Of a stretch of DNA of 64,000 nucleotides, positions 27,401 to 37,739 are shown in pieces (position 1 is the first letter of the stretch; every line of letters starts with the position of its first letter). The DNA comes from Arcobacter caeni (GTDB lineage Bacteria; Campylobacterota; Campylobacteria; Campylobacterales; Arcobacteraceae). The notes under the pieces were generated by a model, which searched no databases, was not told the DNA's origin, and saw nothing but the letters and a program-made list of their open reading frames with translations. The position numbers and the translations under genes were made by a program. The stretch lies in assembly GCF_003063245.1 (NCBI RefSeq), contig NZ_MUXE01000008.1, forward strand, positions 41,147-105,146, given 5' to 3'.

Positions 27401-27779
27401 TATTACAATAAAAAATAGAAATGGTGAAACCGTTTTTGAATCAGGAAAACTAAATGAAGAGGGAGATTTAGGTAAAGATGCAAGACCTTATATGAAAGTT
27501 TTTGGAGATAAAGATGGAAAACCTGTTGGTCTTTTCTTTTGGAAGTATGAAAAACTTTTAAGTGATACTAGAATTGCATCTGGTGAAAGAAGAATTGAAA
27601 AATACGATATTGATGAAAGTTTTAAAGATAAACTTCTTTATCCTCTTACTGCAACTGTAAAATTAAATTTTAGAGTTTATCCACAATGGGTTACTAATGC
27701 AGTTCAAAAGGAATATCCAAATTTACCAAATCCTCCAATTATCGAACTTCAAAAATCAATTAAGACTTTTGAAGAATAA
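24414..27779 (+). CDS. Membrane-anchored beta-propeller and hexaheme c-type cytochrome fusion
   Basis: This 1121-residue protein has three parts. Residues 1-165 hold about five membrane helices with paired histidines (H38/H57 and H111/H125) that could bind b-type heme. Residues about 165-520 are a periplasmic YVTN-type beta-propeller with strand repeats. Residues about 540-1121 carry six CxxCH heme sites, starting at C574, C696, C741, C790, C858 and C897. The first lies in a segment with LGKTLFNN, resembling diheme peroxidase-type cytochromes. The last 150 residues have no heme motif and look beta-rich. It probably moves electrons between membrane quinol and a periplasmic substrate. The weak Fur-like site and FTR1 neighbours suggest iron, which is inference. 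Confidence 0.8.
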   Translation: MKTIYISLSVVVMFITGIIQWDIFPLSWEYYNIVQALHIIGSITIFVILIIPFVNMHIYKYRKNIIGRKKNSINGMFLGINLLLITISGAYLFLVGNRGGDIWGVYSFYIHLYGSFLLLFFLWYHSSNSSANQKRKKLAKLNKIKKEHVFAVITLSMLFFPTFSYSGTSTSALYLTKDAKYIYSANLDGGSVSKIDANSGEKIFEKVLGKDIRRIAFNEDESIYAVTDFSKNQVIFLDASNNKIIKTIKTKNKPHGIIYDKNNKYFFVTIYEDNEILVIEDKNFETIKTIKTEITPRGMALTSDGRLLVTHTMIGMISIYDSRSLAKLKTITLHSTSNEDEFVSQGKPRLLDDIEITPDEDEAWIPHVLWNFDHKFQFQSTIFPTISIISLEKDNEKELEDQRKELFKSINVLNNNNKTMIVSNPWDLSFSNDGSKAFVTLAGSEDIMVFNIGRSSTKANKERHRKRANRSGSGAKATEIFRDYPNQTNPQAILVNPKNDNIYVQNAARLDMTLLDSGGEHPFSRVTVKEDSFSKLVEKDPLSKELRLGKTLFNNGNANNYEKTPLVGDFWMSCNSCHFEGFNFTNGFLFTDTKLDKKMDASIGHDNIDKGYISKTPLADYVRIARDTQGGMGEDPKSNLEKIDPDKMPKELEELMQPLHTYITDKDNLKYLSTWMKLDDDAKEYHPKDWTNSAKCKSCHEDIFNQWADSNHKNLVGTNPYYMVLESLAAKVEGEGFRMWCMGCHNPSAITTGITKTTPTMDKLFEHGAKTLVDELDKFGNEKLEEGVSCITCHRISKIEDVGGNASYTLNITQRDKYAFEDSPHKAGQWLSEKFINSKPQVHIDSYMNPVYKESVYCASCHDEFTPGSGSKIVSTFKEWQESSFNNPNDPSKNKSCIDCHMTFLENDKLSPLLGQSTSGGKVKKDVKVHYFAGANHFLSGLKSKTHEDQTLQLLKTSAKLDVDFKDNQLIVGVTNVGAGHHLPTGVSDFRELWLDITIKNRNGETVFESGKLNEEGDLGKDARPYMKVFGDKDGKPVGLFFWKYEKLLSDTRIASGERRIEKYDIDESFKDKLLYPLTATVKLNFRVYPQWVTNAVQKEYPNLPNPPIIELQKSIKTFEE

Positions 27780-27812
27780 ATATTTAACTAAGAAATTTTC
27801 TTAGTTAAATAT
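27780..27812. terminator. Bidirectional hairpin terminator, cytochrome gene / ruvX
   Basis: Fifteen-base arms (27780-27794 and 27798-27812) are exact reverse complements around a three-base loop, directly between two convergent genes and covering the ruvX stop codon. The T-runs are short, so efficiency is uncertain. Confidence 0.65.
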
Positions 27813-28174
27813 CGCTCTAGTATAATTTTAGCAGCTAAGGAATCAATTCTTCCATCTCTTTTGTATTTGATTTCACCTTTCATTAAATCCTCAGCTTCAA
27901 TTGAACTCATATTTTCTTCACAAAATTCATAAGGAATTTTTAGTTCTAACAAAGATACAAAGTGATTAATTCTATTTTGCATATCAATACTAGCACTTGG
28001 AAACCCAACAATTAATTTTTCTATTTCCCACTCTTTTAAAAAGATATTTACATCTCGTGCAGCTTGATTTCTATTTTTTCGTAAAATTGCAGCTTGAGGA
28101 GTTACTATGTCAGAAGTTAGACAAATAGCAACACCGATTCTTTTAAGTCCTACATCAATTGAGGCTAATTTCAA
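27788..28174 (-). CDS. ruvX: Holliday junction resolvase-like protein RuvX/YqgF
   Basis: This 128-residue protein has the RNase-H-like fold of YqgF. It begins LASIDVGLKRIGVAI with the first catalytic Asp, has VGFPSASIDMQN in the centre, and ends with DGRIDSLAAKIIL carrying the last Asp. Members process 16S rRNA ends or cut Holliday-like structures. It overlaps the stop of the upstream metF-like gene by four bases, so the two form an operon. Confidence 0.9.
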   Translation of the reverse strand: MKLASIDVGLKRIGVAICLTSDIVTPQAAILRKNRNQAARDVNIFLKEWEIEKLIVGFPSASIDMQNRINHFVSLLELKIPYEFCEENMSSIEAEDLMKGEIKYKRDGRIDSLAAKIILERYLTKKIS

Positions 28175-29082
28175 GAAATAATCTCATCAGCTACATCAAA
28201 TCTATTTGCAGTCATTAAGTGGATTTTTGGGTGAAGTTTATTTAACTCTTTAAATAAATCAGAGCTCAATTTCATTCCCACTTTGTACTCTTCTTCTTCA
28301 GAAATATTATGAGCAGCTTCCAAAGCATCAATCCAAAATTGTGGAACATGAATTCCTGGAACTTGAGCTGATAAAAATAGTGCAGTTCGTAGTTTTGTAA
28401 CTGGAAATAAACCAAAAATTAATTGAGCTTTTTGTTTATCTCCCTCAACACCTTCTTTTGAAGTATTAAAAGATTCTAAAAGTTTTTTCGCATTATCTAT
28501 ATCAAAAATTGGTTGAGAAATTATTCCTAAAGTTCCATTTTGAATTTTATTATGCATCTTTTTTTCTAAGCTTGAGAAATTTTTTGCATAAGAGTTAATA
28601 ACTGAAAATGGGAATATTTGTTTAGGTTCAATTTTAAAAGGACGACCTGCAAAATCCATTCCATAATTAAATGATTTTATAATTTTTAAAAGCATAATTG
28701 AATTTGATTCAAAAACACCTTTTGCATGTGGTTGATCACTCATTTTTGCAGGATCTCCTGTTAGGGCTAAAATAGCTCTTACATCAAAATCATTTGCTGC
28801 CATTAAATCAGATTGTAGTGCAATTTTATTTCTATCTCTCATGCTCATTGTTGCAATTACTGGTTTTTTAAATTCCATTTGAAGTTTTAATGACGCAAAA
28901 AGTGCATTATATTTTAGTTTTGCAAGGGGATTATCTGTACAAGAAAAACCATCAACTCTATCTTGTAATTTAAATTTTTTAATTCTTTCTATAATATTAT
29001 GCATAGAAGGTTCATGTTGAGGTGTTGTTTCAAGTGTTAAAAATTTGTCTTCTTGAAGTTTTTGTATAAGTGTTTCAAACAT
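28171..29082 (-). CDS. Methylenetetrahydrofolate reductase family protein
   Basis: This 303-residue protein belongs to the MetF fold (COG0685). Recognisable are VDGFSCTDNPLAKLKYNAL, RDRNKIALQSDLMAANDFDVRAILALTGD (in pieces: RDRNKIALQSD and ILALTGD) and FPVTKLRTALFL with VPGIHVP. The N-terminal LTLETTP replaces the usual SFEFFPPK, so it is a diverged member and may not be the main MetF for methionine synthesis. It could act with another folate or corrinoid enzyme. It is followed by ruvX with a four-base overlap. Confidence 0.75.
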   Translation of the reverse strand: MFETLIQKLQEDKFLTLETTPQHEPSMHNIIERIKKFKLQDRVDGFSCTDNPLAKLKYNALFASLKLQMEFKKPVIATMSMRDRNKIALQSDLMAANDFDVRAILALTGDPAKMSDQPHAKGVFESNSIMLLKIIKSFNYGMDFAGRPFKIEPKQIFPFSVINSYAKNFSSLEKKMHNKIQNGTLGIISQPIFDIDNAKKLLESFNTSKEGVEGDKQKAQLIFGLFPVTKLRTALFLSAQVPGIHVPQFWIDALEAAHNISEEEEYKVGMKLSSDLFKELNKLHPKIHLMTANRFDVADEIIS

Positions 29083-29163
29083 TATGGAAAATATTCCTTT
29101 TAGTATATTTAGTAAAATTTAGTTAATATTATATCTTTAAAAGACTAAAACTAGGGAAAATTA

Positions 29164-29790
29164 ATGAAATTAGCTGTTTTTGATTTCGATTCAACACTTA
29201 TGGATGGAGAAACAATAGACTTTCTTGCAGATGAATTAGGTATTGGTGAACAAGTTACAAAAATCACAGAGGAAGCTATGAGTGGAAGATTAGATTTTTT
29301 TGAATCTTTAACTACAAGAGTTGCTTTATTAAAGGGTTTAGAGTATAAAAGAGTTGTCGATATTTGCTCAAATCTTCCTTTAATGCCAGGTGCAATGGAA
29401 TTAGTTCCAGCCTTACAAAAAATGGGTTATAAAGTAGTTTGTTTTTCAGGTGGTTTTAGAATTGGGACAACTCCTGCTCGTGAGAAATTAGGACTTGATG
29501 CGGATTTTTCAAATGTTTTACATGAAAAAGATGGTCTTTTAACAGGTCTTGTTGGTGGAGATATGATGTTTGGATATTCAAAAGGTGATATGCTTCAAAG
29601 AATCCAAGGTTTAATGGGAATTACAAGAGCTGATACTTTAGTTTGTGGTGATGGAGCAAATGATTTAAGTATGTTTGCTCATGCAGATACAAGAGTTGCT
29701 TTTTGTGCAAGAGAAGTTTTGAAAAAAGAAGCAAATATTGTTATTGACACAAAAGATTTAACAAAAATTTTAGATTATATAAAGGCTTAA
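29164..29790 (+). CDS. serB: Phosphoserine phosphatase
   Basis: This 208-residue HAD-family enzyme releases serine from phosphoserine. The nucleophile motif is FDFDSTLMDGE (Asp8 and Asp10), motif II is VVCFSGGF, and motif III is VCGDGANDLSMFAHADTRVAF (shown in part: GDGANDLSM). These match SerB rather than other HAD phosphatases. The N-terminal ACT-like domain of the E. coli enzyme is absent, as is common in this group. The transaldolase gene follows two bases later. Confidence 0.93.
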   Translation: MKLAVFDFDSTLMDGETIDFLADELGIGEQVTKITEEAMSGRLDFFESLTTRVALLKGLEYKRVVDICSNLPLMPGAMELVPALQKMGYKVVCFSGGFRIGTTPAREKLGLDADFSNVLHEKDGLLTGLVGGDMMFGYSKGDMLQRIQGLMGITRADTLVCGDGANDLSMFAHADTRVAFCAREVLKKEANIVIDTKDLTKILDYIKA

Positions 29791-29792
29791 CA

Positions 29793-30785
29793 ATGAGTTT
29801 AAAAGAAGATATTAATTTCTCTTTATGGTGTGATTTTATTGAAAGAGAATTTTTAGAAACAAGATTTAAAGAAATTATCAAAAAAAAATATATCCAAGGT
29901 GCAACTTCAAACCCTGCAATATTTGAGTCATCAATTACAAACTCTTTAGCATACAAACAACAACTTGATATGCTTCAAGCAAATAATGCAAAAACTATTT
30001 ACGAAGAGTTAGCTCTAACAGATATTAAAAGAGCAGCTTTTTTATTAAGTGATTTACATAAAAATGATGCTGATGATGGATTTATTTCTATTGAAGTTGA
30101 CCCACTTTTATGTGATAATGCAGCAGGTACTATTGAAGAGGGAGTTAGACTTTATTCAATGATAAATTCTGATAATGTAATGATAAAAGTTCCAGCAACG
30201 GAAGCTGGATACATTGCCATGAGAGAATTAACATCAAAAGGAATAAATGTAAATGCTACACTTATTTTTTCTGTTGAACAGGCTATAAAATGTACACAAG
30301 CTTTAGATGAGGGAATTAAAGATTCAAACAAAGATATAAAAGCTGTTGTTTCTGTATTCGTTTCAAGATTGGATAGATTAGCTGATAGTGATTTAAAAAT
30401 AAAAGGTTTAGAAACTTCTAAATTAGGGATCATAAACGCAACAAAATGTTATCATGAAATCAATAAATTTGGAAACCCAAATATTAGAACTCTTTTTGCT
30501 TCAACAGGTGTAAAAGGTGATGAATTAAGTCCTAGTTATTATGTGGATAACTTAATTTTTCCAAATTCAATAAATACAGCACCACTTGCTACAATTGAAG
30601 ATTGGGTTAAAGATGGTTCTAAAAATCCAGCATCAATTATGAGTGAAATTGCATGTGATAAATATTTTGAAACTTTAAAATCAAGAGGTATTAAAATTGA
30701 TGATATTTGTTCAAAACTATTAATTGATGGAATTGAGGCTTTTAAAGTTTCATTTAAAGATTTACTTTCAAAACTAATTCACTAA
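29793..30785 (+). CDS. tal: Transaldolase
   Basis: This 330-residue enzyme of the non-oxidative pentose phosphate pathway exchanges three-carbon units between sugar phosphates. The Schiff-base lysine is in VMIKVPATEAG (near residue 133). The N-terminal QGATSNPAIFE motif and VSVFVSRLDRLAD are typical. It lies two bases after serB. A very long AT-rich hairpin follows the stop codon. Confidence 0.94.
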   Translation: MSLKEDINFSLWCDFIEREFLETRFKEIIKKKYIQGATSNPAIFESSITNSLAYKQQLDMLQANNAKTIYEELALTDIKRAAFLLSDLHKNDADDGFISIEVDPLLCDNAAGTIEEGVRLYSMINSDNVMIKVPATEAGYIAMRELTSKGINVNATLIFSVEQAIKCTQALDEGIKDSNKDIKAVVSVFVSRLDRLADSDLKIKGLETSKLGIINATKCYHEINKFGNPNIRTLFASTGVKGDELSPSYYVDNLIFPNSINTAPLATIEDWVKDGSKNPASIMSEIACDKYFETLKSRGIKIDDICSKLLIDGIEAFKVSFKDLLSKLIH

Positions 30786-30792
30786 TCTTCTA

Positions 30793-30836
30793 AAAATTAT
30801 AATGTAGTTAATAAATTATTACTACATTATAATTTT
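30793..30836. terminator. Long AT-rich hairpin downstream of tal
   Basis: Sixteen-base arms (30793-30808 and 30821-30836) pair perfectly. The 12-base loop can itself fold into a further short stem (30810-30814 with 30816-30820). It begins eight bases after the tal stop and the right arm ends in TTTT, so it is probably the tal terminator. Confidence 0.65.
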
Positions 30837-30887
30837 ATCTCTTCTTTTTATTACAAATCAATAACTTTTCAGGCTTAACTCCTTAAG

Positions 30888-30914
30888 AATTATTTAGATA
30901 AAATCTAAATAATT
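30888..30914 (+). promoter_or_regulatory. 11-bp inverted repeat in the leader of the DAHP synthase gene
   Basis: Arms 30888-30898 and 30904-30914 are exact reverse complements with a five-base loop. They end 30 bases before ATG 30945. The position in front of the first enzyme of the aromatic pathway makes an operator or attenuator-like element possible. No short Trp/Phe/Tyr-rich leader peptide is visible next to it. Confidence 0.45.
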
Positions 30915-30944
30915 AAATAAAATATATTAAAAGGCAGATTAAAA

Positions 30945-32306
30945 ATGAATAACTGGAATCCAAGTTCTTGGAGAGATTTTCCAATAAAACAACAACCTAC
31001 TTATAATGATTTAGAAAAACTAAAAAAAGTAGAAAGCGAACTAGCTTCTTATCCTCCTTTAATTTTTGCAGGGGAAGCCTTAAACTTAAAAAAACAATTA
31101 GCTGATGTAGTAAATGGAAAAGCATTTTTACTTCAAGGTGGAGATTGTGCTGAATCTTTTTCATCTTTTAATGCACCAAACATAAAAGATTTATTTAAAG
31201 TAATGATGCAAATGGCTGTTGTTTTAACTTTTTCAGGGGGGTGTCCAGTTGTAAAAGTAGGACGAGTTGCTGGACAATTTGCAAAACCTAGAAGTACTGA
31301 TTTTGAAGAAATAGATGGAGTAACATTACCCTCATATAGAGGAGATATTATAAATGATATTGAATTTACAGAAAAAGCTAGAAATCCAAGAGCTAAAAAG
31401 TTACTAAAAGCATACAATCAAAGTGCTGCAACTATGAATCTTCTAAGAGCATTTTCAAGAGGTGGAATGGCTGATTTAAATCAAGTTCATTTATGGAATT
31501 TAGACTTTGTAAAAGATAATTATTTAGGTGCAAAATATGAAGAACTTGCAAATAAAATATCTGAAAGTTTGACATTTATGAAAGCTTGTGGAATTACAAG
31601 TGAAAATACTCCACAATTAAATCAAACAACTCTGTTTACTTCACATGAAGCGTTGTTATTAAACTATGAACAAGCATTAACAAGAAGAGATTCAATAACA
31701 GGAAATTGGTTTAACTGTGCTGCTCATATGTTATGGATTGGAGATAGAACAAGAGATTTAAGAGATGCTCATATTGAATATTTTAGAGGAATAAACAATC
31801 CAATAGGATGTAAAGTAGGACCTTCTATGAAAGAAGATGAATTAATTCAATTAATTGATGCACTAAATCCAAATAATGAAGCAGGAAGATTAAACTTGAT
31901 AGTTAGAATGGGAGCAAATAAAGTAGGAGATTTCTTCCCAAAACTTTTACAAAAAGTAAAAGCTGAGGGTAAAAATGTATTATGGTCATGTGATCCAATG
32001 CATGGAAATACTATAAAAGCTGATAATGGATATAAAACAAGAGATTTTGAAGCAATTTTAAGTGAAGTAAAGCAATTTTTCCAAATTCACAATGCTGAGG
32101 GAACATATGCAGGTGGAATCCATCTTGAAATGACAGGACAAAATGTAACAGAATGTACAGGAAGTGCATCTTCTGCAATTACTCAAGAAGGACTTAGCAG
32201 CAGATACCATACTCAATGTGATCCAAGATTAAATGCTGATCAAGCTTTAGAATTATCATTTATGATAGCAAATACTTTAAAAGAAGCTAGAAAGAATTTA
32301 GTTTAA
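30945..32306 (+). CDS. 3-deoxy-7-phosphoheptulonate (DAHP) synthase, class II
   Basis: This 453-residue enzyme condenses phosphoenolpyruvate and erythrose 4-phosphate, the first step to chorismate. Class II (plant-type) features are [19 protein letters not shown] at the start, [12 protein letters not shown] with the metal-binding Cys, [26 protein letters not shown], and [12 protein letters not shown] with the catalytic His. The length of about 450 residues separates it from the 350-residue class I enzymes AroF/G/H of E. coli, so I give no symbol. It is monocistronic, with a strong terminator after it. Confidence 0.94.
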   Translation: MNNWNPSSWRDFPIKQQPTYNDLEKLKKVESELASYPPLIFAGEALNLKKQLADVVNGKAFLLQGGDCAESFSSFNAPNIKDLFKVMMQMAVVLTFSGGCPVVKVGRVAGQFAKPRSTDFEEIDGVTLPSYRGDIINDIEFTEKARNPRAKKLLKAYNQSAATMNLLRAFSRGGMADLNQVHLWNLDFVKDNYLGAKYEELANKISESLTFMKACGITSENTPQLNQTTLFTSHEALLLNYEQALTRRDSITGNWFNCAAHMLWIGDRTRDLRDAHIEYFRGINNPIGCKVGPSMKEDELIQLIDALNPNNEAGRLNLIVRMGANKVGDFFPKLLQKVKAEGKNVLWSCDPMHGNTIKADNGYKTRDFEAILSEVKQFFQIHNAEGTYAGGIHLEMTGQNVTECTGSASSAITQEGLSSRYHTQCDPRLNADQALELSFMIANTLKEARKNLV

Positions 32307-32325
32307 GTTAAATCTAATATTGTAA

Positions 32326-32358
32326 AGGGGGAAAGTTTTACTTTCTCCTTTTTTTTTG
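32326..32358 (+). terminator. Intrinsic terminator after DAHP synthase
   Basis: A GC-containing stem (GGGGAAAGT with ACTTTCTCC, one G-T pair) with a short T-rich loop is followed by nine or more T bases. It is the clearest one-directional intrinsic terminator in this part of the window. Confidence 0.85.
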
Positions 32359-32379
32359 AACAAAAATAAGGAAACAAAA

Positions 32380-33219
32380 ATGAAAAGAATTATTTTAAAA
32401 ATAGTTTTCTTCTCAATCTTTTTAGCTATTAATATCTCTGCGAAAGATATTAATGACATTACAAATTCAAATTGGGAAACATTACACCTATATCATGGGG
32501 AAAACCAAAGAGGTGGACCATTTGCTTTTGATGATACTTATGTAGAGTTTGAATTTGGTGGAAGATATGAGTGGCTTGATTTGTATGGATATGTGGATTT
32601 TATTGATGCACTAAATAGTTCAACTAGTGATAAACATGGACAAAATAATTTTTTTGCAGATATAGAACCTAGAATTTCTATTGATTATTTGTTAGATAAA
32701 GATTTATCTTATGGAGGATTAAAAGAGTTGTTTTTTGCATTTGATATATATTATGCAGATGAAGCAAATGGAAATGGTTTAAAAGTAATCTGGATGGGAT
32801 TAGGAAGTGATATTGATATTCCATGGCTTGGTAAAAGTGGTGTGAATTTTTATACTAGATATATTGAAGAAAATTATGGTGCAAGTAATGAAAATAGTTT
32901 TGATGGATATGTGGCTCATATAAATTGGTTTAAGCCTATTTATCATTTCACACAAAATAGATTTTTATCTTTTCAAGGTTATATAGATTATGAATTTGGT
33001 AGTGATTTAGACAATACAAATTTTGAAAAACAGTATAGAACAAGTGATTCATTGCAATCTTATTTAGGGTTTTGGATTCATGATAAAAAATGGTTAGTCG
33101 GATATGGATTAAAAGCCTACAAAAATATGACTCAATGGAAAGATGGTGAAGATTTAAATGGCAAAGAAACAGATACAACTGGCTTTGCAAACTATTTTAA
33201 TGTAGCGTATAAGTTTTAA
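32380..33219 (+). CDS. Tsx-like outer-membrane channel
   Basis: I start at ATG 32380, preceded by TAAGGA, giving 279 residues; an earlier ATG at 32356 lies on the terminator of the previous gene. It has a signal peptide (residues 1-21, ending ISAK). The mature protein has about twelve alternating amphipathic strands and ends in Phe, as outer-membrane barrels do. NWETLHLYHGENQRGG and FEFGGRYEWLDLYGYVDF resemble nucleoside-specific channel Tsx proteins. The substrate is inferred only from the family. It stands alone between two terminators. Confidence 0.82.
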   Translation: MKRIILKIVFFSIFLAINISAKDINDITNSNWETLHLYHGENQRGGPFAFDDTYVEFEFGGRYEWLDLYGYVDFIDALNSSTSDKHGQNNFFADIEPRISIDYLLDKDLSYGGLKELFFAFDIYYADEANGNGLKVIWMGLGSDIDIPWLGKSGVNFYTRYIEENYGASNENSFDGYVAHINWFKPIYHFTQNRFLSFQGYIDYEFGSDLDNTNFEKQYRTSDSLQSYLGFWIHDKKWLVGYGLKAYKNMTQWKDGEDLNGKETDTTGFANYFNVAYKF

Positions 33220-33223
33220 CCAA

Positions 33224-33244
33224 AGAGTAGAAAAATTCTACTCT
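33224..33244. terminator. Bidirectional terminator, tsx-like gene / arsC-like gene
   Basis: Nine-base arms (33224-33232 and 33236-33244) pair perfectly around AAA. An A-rich stretch follows on the plus strand, giving a T-run for leftward transcription. The stem covers the stop codon of the convergent gene. Confidence 0.7.
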
Positions 33245-33584
33245 ATAAAAAAGTATTTTTATAAATCTCTTCATCCCAAGCAACTATTAGTTTATCATCA
33301 AACTCAATAACTGGTCTTTTAAAAAGCATCGGTTCTTTACATAACCACTCATATTTTCCATTTGAATCAAGATTTAATTCTTTTAGATTTAGAGTTTTAT
33401 ATTTTGTACCTTTATTATTAAAAAGTAGATTTATATCAGCTTTTGAAGTCCAAGATTTTACTTTTTCAGCACTTGGAGTCTCTTTTTTGAAATCAAAAAA
33501 TTCAACTTCGATATTATTATCTTTGAAAAACTTTAAAGCATTTCTCACACTTCCACAAGTTTTTATTCCATAAACTGTAATCAT
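33243..33584 (-). CDS. ArsC/Spx/YffB-family thioredoxin-fold protein
   Basis: I choose ATG 33584, giving 113 residues starting MITVYGIKTCGSVRNALKFF; an upstream TTG at 33602 would overlap gatC. The thioredoxin-like fold has one N-terminal cysteine in KTCGSV in place of the CxxC of Spx. The C-terminal MLFKRPVIEF segment is typical of the ArsC-like family. Members include arsenate reductases and glutathione-linked YffB proteins, and the exact reaction here cannot be read from the sequence. It ends one operon that begins with gatC. Confidence 0.83.
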   Translation of the reverse strand: MITVYGIKTCGSVRNALKFFKDNNIEVEFFDFKKETPSAEKVKSWTSKADINLLFNNKGTKYKTLNLKELNLDSNGKYEWLCKEPMLFKRPVIEFDDKLIVAWDEEIYKNTFL

Positions 33585-33594
33585 AATTTGTCTT

Positions 33595-33885
33595 TTATTC
33601 AATAATTTTTGGAACTATAAAATAACCATCTTCACTTTTTGGAGCGTGTTTTAAAATATGTTTTGAAAGCTCTAAATCTTGATTTGCAACATCTTCTCTA
33701 AGTGGTGTTCCACCTTCAATTGGGCTAAATGTTGCTTCGATGTTTGATACATCAATTTCACTTAAATTTTCAACAAAGTTTATAATATCAGCTAATTCTG
33801 TTTTTAGTATTTCTTTTCTTGTATCATCAATTTCTAAACTTGAAAGTTTTGCTAATTTTGCAATTAACTTATCATCAACAGTCAT
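33595..33885 (-). CDS. gatC: Asp/Glu-tRNA amidotransferase subunit C
   Basis: This 96-residue protein has GatC length and its pattern KLAKLSSLEIDD near the start, then INFVENLSEIDVSNIEAT, TPLREDV and a C-terminal FIVPKIIE. GatC stabilises the GatA-GatB complex that converts Glu-tRNA(Gln) or Asp-tRNA(Asn) to the amide form. gatA and gatB are not in this window. The ArsC-like gene follows closely on the same strand. Confidence 0.9.
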   Translation of the reverse strand: MTVDDKLIAKLAKLSSLEIDDTRKEILKTELADIINFVENLSEIDVSNIEATFSPIEGGTPLREDVANQDLELSKHILKHAPKSEDGYFIVPKIIE

Positions 33886-33930
33886 AAAGTATCCTTATTT
33901 TTAATATTTTTGATTTTAGCCAAAAAGAGT

Positions 33931-36594
<2,664 letters not shown>

Positions 36595-36608
36595 AAGGAA
36601 TAAATTAT

Positions 36609-37739
36609 ATGAATTTTGAAAAATATCCATTTGAAAAATTAAATGAATTATTAGAGGGAATTGTTCCCAATGAAAAATATGAATTATCAGCTTTGACAAT
36701 TGGTGAACCAAAATTTGAAACACCTTTATTTATACAAGATAAATTAAAGCAAACAAGTTCAAGTTTACGAAAATATCCCTCAACTATTGGTGAGCCATTT
36801 TTAAGAGAATCAATGATAAATTTTGTAAAAACAAGATTTAATGTAAGTTTGTCATTGAATCAAATAGTTCCAACATTTGGAACAAGAGAAGTTTTGTTTA
36901 ATTTCCCTCAATTTGCTTTATTTGATAAAAAAAATCCAGTTATGGCATTTACAAATCCATTTTACCAAATCTATGAAGGTGCTGCAATTGCTTCAAGAGC
37001 TGAGGTTATTCATATTGATTTAACAAAAGAGAATGGATTTAAAGCAACACTTAGCGATGAAGATTTAAAGAGATGTGATTTAGTAATTTTAAATTTTCCA
37101 AATAATCCAACATCAGCTTCAATGTGTGTTGAAGAGTTAGGTCAATGGGTTAAAAAAGCTTTAGAGTTTGATTTTATTTTAGTAAATGATGAGTGTTATT
37201 CTGAAATATATTTTGACGAAGCTACAAAACCAGCAACACTTCTTGAAGCTTCACTTTTAGTTGGAAATGATAGTTTTAAAAATGTACTTGTTATGAACTC
37301 TATTTCAAAAAGAAGTAGTGCTCCTGGATTAAGAAGTGGATTTATTGCAGGTGATGCAGAAATTTTAGAAAAATATTTACAGTATAGAACTTATGTAGGA
37401 TGCGCAAGTCCGGTTCCTCTTCAAGAAGCAGCAGCAGTTGCATGGAATGACCAAGAACATGTAGTGGAATTTAGAAAGATATATAAGAAAAACTTTGAAA
37501 TTGCAAATGAACTTTTAGGAACACCAATCCCCAAAGCTACTTTTTATATTTGGTTAGAAGTAGAAAACGAGTTAGAATTTACAAAAAATTTATATAAAGA
37601 AAAAAATATCAAAGTACTTCCAGGAAGCTTTTTAGGTAGAAATGGTTTAGGAAAAGGTTATGTTAGAATTGCACTTGTAGAAAATGAAGAAAAAACAAGA
37701 GAAGCTCTTAGCAGATTAAAGGATTTTATAGATGGATAA
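36609..37739 (+). CDS. dapC: Class I aminotransferase, probably succinyldiaminopimelate transaminase
   Basis: This 376-residue pyridoxal-phosphate enzyme has the fold-type I pattern. It has LTIGEPKFETP near the start, NFPNNPTSASM around the Asn that contacts the cofactor, and SISKRSSAPGLRSGFIAGD with the Schiff-base Lys and the phosphate-binding Arg. The final region GYVRIALVENEEKTREAL is typical. Campylobacterota relatives are usually named succinyldiaminopimelate transaminases of lysine and peptidoglycan synthesis, which fits the murC neighbour. Substrate specificity cannot be read from sequence alone. It overlaps the next gene by eight bases. Confidence 0.78.
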   Translation: MNFEKYPFEKLNELLEGIVPNEKYELSALTIGEPKFETPLFIQDKLKQTSSSLRKYPSTIGEPFLRESMINFVKTRFNVSLSLNQIVPTFGTREVLFNFPQFALFDKKNPVMAFTNPFYQIYEGAAIASRAEVIHIDLTKENGFKATLSDEDLKRCDLVILNFPNNPTSASMCVEELGQWVKKALEFDFILVNDECYSEIYFDEATKPATLLEASLLVGNDSFKNVLVMNSISKRSSAPGLRSGFIAGDAEILEKYLQYRTYVGCASPVPLQEAAAVAWNDQEHVVEFRKIYKKNFEIANELLGTPIPKATFYIWLEVENELEFTKNLYKEKNIKVLPGSFLGRNGLGKGYVRIALVENEEKTREALSRLKDFIDG

